Assembly (NCBI GenBank): GCA_036518955.1
Contig: DATDMG010000188.1
Coordinates: 1-6,860, forward strand
Length of the DNA: 6,860 nt
DNA from: DATDMG01 sp036518955
GTDB taxonomy: Bacteria > Actinomycetota > Actinomycetes > Actinomycetales > Kineosporiaceae
Direction: 5' to 3'
The notes below the pieces were generated by a model, which saw nothing but the letters and a program-made list of their open reading frames with translations, did no database searches and was not told the origin of the DNA. This document shows positions 4,515-6,860 of this stretch, one piece after another; position 1 is the stretch's first letter; the number at the start of each line of letters is the position of its first letter. Made by a program: the position numbers and the translations under genes.

Positions 4515-5566
4515 ATGGACATCACCTGGGCCCACGAGCAAGAGTTCTCGCAGTACAATACGAATACGACGGGCGGCATCGCGATCGTGAACCGCGTCGT
4601 GCTGGGCGCCATGCTCGATGGGTTCTGGGAATTCCGGCCGGACGGCAGTCTGCAGCCGAATACCGACTTTGGCGGCTACGCCAAGGTCAAGGATGGTCCG
4701 CTCACGATCACGTACATGGTCAATCCCGAGGCGGTCTGGTCGGACGGCACGCCGCTCGACTGTGACGACCTGATGCTCACCTGGCTGGCCCGCAGCGGCG
4801 TGACCGGCAGGAACGGGTTCTCCGCCGCGAGCACGGCCGGCCACGCTGACCAGAACCTGCCACAGTGCTCCCCCGGCGGGCGCGAGATCACCGTGACCTA
4901 CCGGAAGGGCTACGCCGACCGGGCCGCCAGGTACGGTCCGGCCGAGATCATGCCGGCCCACGTGGTGGAACAGCAGGCCGGGTTGACGAAGACATTCATC
5001 GACTACGCCGCCACTCCGACATCGCCCGAGCTGGCCAAGGCCGTCGCGTTCTCCGACAACGGCTGGGCCTTCGCTCCCGGCAAGCTCAAGAAGGACCTCG
5101 CGCCGTCGTCCGGCCCGTACGTCCTCGACTCCTGGACCTGCGGAACGGCGAGTAGCAGGCGATGGACCCGCAGCCGCAGGCCGACATCGTGAACCAGCTC
5201 AAGGCGCTCAGTGACCCGGTGGACATCTCGACCGGGAACCGGTACACCTTCGAACACCTGGACTTCACCTTCAAGGGTCCGTTCGCAGATCGCACCCTGC
5301 GCGCGGCGTTCGCCAAGCGCGGGCCCCGGCAGCAGATCGTCAACGACCTGATCAAGCCGCAGAACGCCACGGCCACGGTGATGGAGTCCCAGTTCATCTT
5401 CCCGTTCCAGACCGAGTACGCCGCCGTCGCCGAACTCGCCGAGCGGTTGCGCCTTCAGGTCCCGCTGCTCCGAGGTCAGGCCCGTCTGCGCCGGGGCGCA
5501 CCCGCGGCTGCCGGATCGGGGCGGTGGACCCCTGGTGGCGTGCCATCAGCGGGTGGGTCAACCTGA
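4515..5566 (+). pseudogene. Family-5 extracellular solute-binding protein, decayed
   Basis: This is the remnant of a peptide/substrate-binding lipoprotein of an ABC importer (SBP family 5, PF00496). The first piece (4515 to about 5136) gives MDITWAHEQEFSQYN, then VLGAMLDGFWEFRPDG, AVWSDGTPLDCDDLMLTW and SSGPYVLDSW, all typical of the N-terminal lobe. The protein then resumes in another frame from about 5138: LRNGE, a TAG stop at 5153-5155, QAMDPQPQADIVNQLKAL, YTFEHLDFTFKGPFADRTL, PRQQIVNDLIKPQNA and FIFPFQTEYA. Between SW and LRNGE, relatives as I recall them have roughly 30-40 residues more, so a deletion has shifted the frame. The lipobox signal peptide is missing: upstream, the frame meets a TAA at 4473-4475. 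After about 5440 similarity ends, leaving out the C-terminal lobe. GGAAGG lies 6 bases before ATG 4515, but secretion and binding would not work. No permease or ATPase genes accompany it. Confidence 0.8.
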
Positions 5567-5809
5567 CACCGTGGCCGCCATACCACCGGACCTCCCGGCA
5601 GCGACGTGCCTGCTGTGGTCCCGTCCTTGACCGGCCCTCCTTCGACGTTCCGGTCGCAGCCGGGAGTGAGCGGCTCCATGGCGGCGATGCTGCTGGTGAT
5701 CGCTGCACCTAGGGACGTCATGGGACGGGGTCCGCCCCGCGGCCGGGCAGGAACCTGGATCTCACGGAAGGCCATGCGATGAGAGACCACTGGATGAAGG
5801 GAGATCGCC
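5567..5809. other. Spacer upstream of the methyltransferase gene
   Basis: No gene is supported. A short plus-strand frame from GTG 5666 includes MAAMLLVIAAPRDVMG, which could be a scrap of a membrane protein's last helix. No clear promoter for the methyltransferase was found. Confidence 0.3.
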
Positions 5810-6553
5810 GTGCGTGAATACACCATTGAAACCTACGGCGAGAAGATCGCCGACGACTACGACATGACGCACCCGGATGGTCCCGATGCCGCCGCCGCGG
5901 CCGACTTTCTCGCCCAGCGGGCAGGTGCCGGCCCCGCCTTGGAGTTGGGGATCGGAACGGGAAGGGTCGCGATTCCGCTCGCCGCGCGAGGTGTCGAGGT
6001 ACATGGCATCGATTCGTCGCCGCGGATGATCGACAAGTTGAAGGAGAAGCCCGGCGGTGACAGCATCACCGTGTGCATCGGAGACATGGCCGATGTGGCG
6101 GCGCCAGGCTACGGCTACGCCGTAGTGTACATAACATTCAACACGTTCTGGTATCTGCTGACGCAGGACGATCAGATCCGCTGCATGCGGAACGCGGTGC
6201 AGCGGCTGGCCGACGGCGGCGTCCTGGTGATCGAAGGCTCCATCCCTGATCCCGCTATCATGGCGCAGGGAAATGCCGTCACGCCATTCACCCTTTCTGC
6301 GACGCGCGTCTCTTTCGATGTCACCGTGCGCGACCCGCTTGCCCAGCGCATCGACCGGCAGAATATCCTCGTCGATGAGTCAGGCATCCACCTGCGGCCG
6401 ATGTCGTTCCGTTACATATGGCTCGCCGAGCAGGATCTGATGGCCCGACTGGCGGGCCTGGGCCTGAGCGAAAGATACGCGGACTGGGCGGGAACGCCCG
6501 TCACGCAGCGGTCCCGCGCGTGCATTTCCGTCTACCAGAAGGCGGCGCACTGA
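5810..6553 (+). CDS. Class I SAM-dependent methyltransferase
   Basis: This intact 247-residue protein transfers a methyl group from S-adenosylmethionine; the acceptor is unknown. Motif I is ALELGIGTGRVAIPLA (residues 43-58) with the GxGxG glycines at 47, 49 and 51. The acidic residue binding the ribose of SAM is Asp68 in VHGIDSSPRM. Motif III-like GDMADV is at 91-96, motif IV lies around VVYITFNTFWYLLTQ (105-119), and GGVLVIEG (136-143) is the post-IV strand. An N-terminal cap (YGEKIADDYD, 9-18) and a C-terminal region with RPMSFRYIWLAEQDL (196-210) fit soluble small-molecule methyltransferases common in actinomycetes. The GTG at 5810 is the start: AAGGGAG lies 6 bases upstream (5797-5803). 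The gene stands alone, with decayed genes on both sides, and a hairpin follows its stop. The fold is certain; a part in natural-product tailoring is possible but not shown. Confidence 0.95.
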   Translation: MREYTIETYGEKIADDYDMTHPDGPDAAAAADFLAQRAGAGPALELGIGTGRVAIPLAARGVEVHGIDSSPRMIDKLKEKPGGDSITVCIGDMADVAAPGYGYAVVYITFNTFWYLLTQDDQIRCMRNAVQRLADGGVLVIEGSIPDPAIMAQGNAVTPFTLSATRVSFDVTVRDPLAQRIDRQNILVDESGIHLRPMSFRYIWLAEQDLMARLAGLGLSERYADWAGTPVTQRSRACISVYQKAAH

Positions 6554-6554
6554 A

Positions 6555-6580
6555 CCTGGCCGCGGGATGCGGCGTCCAGG
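6555..6580 (+). terminator. Hairpin after the methyltransferase gene
   Basis: GCCGC-GGGAT-GCGGC (6559-6573) is a perfect 5-bp stem, extended by CCTG (6555-6558) and CAGG (6577-6580) across a 3-base bulge. It begins 2 bases after the TGA. GC-rich hairpins without a U-tract are common terminators in actinomycetes, so this placement is suggestive. Confidence 0.4.
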
Positions 6581-6624
6581 CCGCTGCACATGGTGGAGAG
6601 CTTTGTCCAGGCCACGGCGGCACC

Positions 6625-6860
6625 GCAGACGTCGATCTGGACGGGACGGCGTGGATGGCGATGTCGGACGGGGCGCGCACGCGCTGGTGTGGGAGCTGGT
6701 GCCCGACCGGCGGGCCGACCCCGACGTCGCGCGGGCCCTCGACCGCGGAGACGCGCTGCCGGGCCAGCTTCAGGCCAGGCCGCTGGCCCGCCACCCCGAG
6801 CTGCTGGCCAGCGGACCGCGGGCGCGGTACGCCGTGCTGGCCCGGCCGCCGCCAAGCTAG
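6625..6860 (+). pseudogene. C-terminal remnant of an unrecognised protein
   Basis: From about 6685 to the TAG at the window's last three bases, the plus strand has strongly G/C-ending codons encoding HALVWELVPDRRADPDVARA, then LDRGDALPGQLQARPLARH and PELLASGPRARYAVLARPPP. A protein-like segment just before it, ADVDLDGTAWMAMSDGA (6625-6675), is in a different frame, so a frameshift near 6680 would join the two. No ribosome binding site or suitable start is visible for the second part alone. I do not recognise the family. It could be the end of a gene broken by the same decay seen elsewhere in the window. Confidence 0.32.

Noticed and set aside
5394..5830. Minus-strand frames opposite the end of the solute-binding protein remnant
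   Set aside because: Arg/Pro/Ala-rich with no motifs; a short GLTSEQRDL-like string was considered as a transposase scrap but is too short to support.
1..6860. tRNA, rRNA, CRISPR arrays, complete insertion sequences, integrase attachment sites
   Set aside because: Looked for on both strands by eye; no cloverleaf, regular spaced repeats, transposase or flanking direct repeats were seen.

Overview
The window is high-GC DNA with strongly G/C-biased third codon positions, GTG starts and AGGAGG-type ribosome binding sites. Together with the gene families present, this points to an actinomycete (Streptomyces-like or a relative). This is inferred from composition and families; no rRNA or other taxonomic marker is present. 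The region looks like accessory DNA: a few intact small genes sit among truncated, frameshifted or chimeric gene remnants.

Layout, left to right. (1) 1-1000: mostly non-coding or decayed DNA. It holds one small, well-formed 42-codon gene (275-403) that looks like a ribosomally synthesised, post-translationally modified peptide (RiPP) precursor, with an acidic LADEDLELLSG leader end and a short core ending in Thr-His-Cys-Cys. Dyad structures lie on both sides of it. A membrane-transporter-like remnant lies at 821-997 on the minus strand. (2) 1076-1724, minus strand: an intact type II toxin-antitoxin pair, a Phd/YefM-type antitoxin followed by a PIN-domain VapC-type toxin. The antitoxin carries a perfect 21-bp in-frame tandem duplication. 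(3) 1993-2874, minus strand: a two-gene operon of an ArsR-family repressor and an SRPBCC/AHSA1 protein. Its promoter appears to give a leaderless mRNA starting at the GTG codon, and a palindromic operator sits between the -35 and -10 boxes. (4) 2881-3911: a chimeric stretch with a PadR-like C-terminal remnant (minus) abutting an esterase remnant (plus) that has an internal deletion and frameshift but keeps its GxSxG serine. (5) 3912-4514: no convincing gene. (6) 4515-5566: a family-5 solute-binding protein pseudogene with no signal peptide, an internal deletion with frameshift, an in-frame TAG and a missing C-terminus. (7) 5810-6553: an intact class I SAM-dependent methyltransferase with an excellent ribosome binding site, followed by a hairpin. 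(8) 6554-6860: a probable C-terminal remnant of an unrecognised protein ending exactly at the window edge.

How they work together: the toxin and antitoxin form one module, and the ArsR and SRPBCC genes form another, translationally coupled and probably autoregulated. The rest do not form an evident pathway. The most promising undescribed element is the orphan RiPP-like precursor; no modifying enzyme or protease for it is visible, although the left edge of the window is only 274 bases upstream. The methyltransferase 5.4 kb away cannot be tied to it on present evidence.
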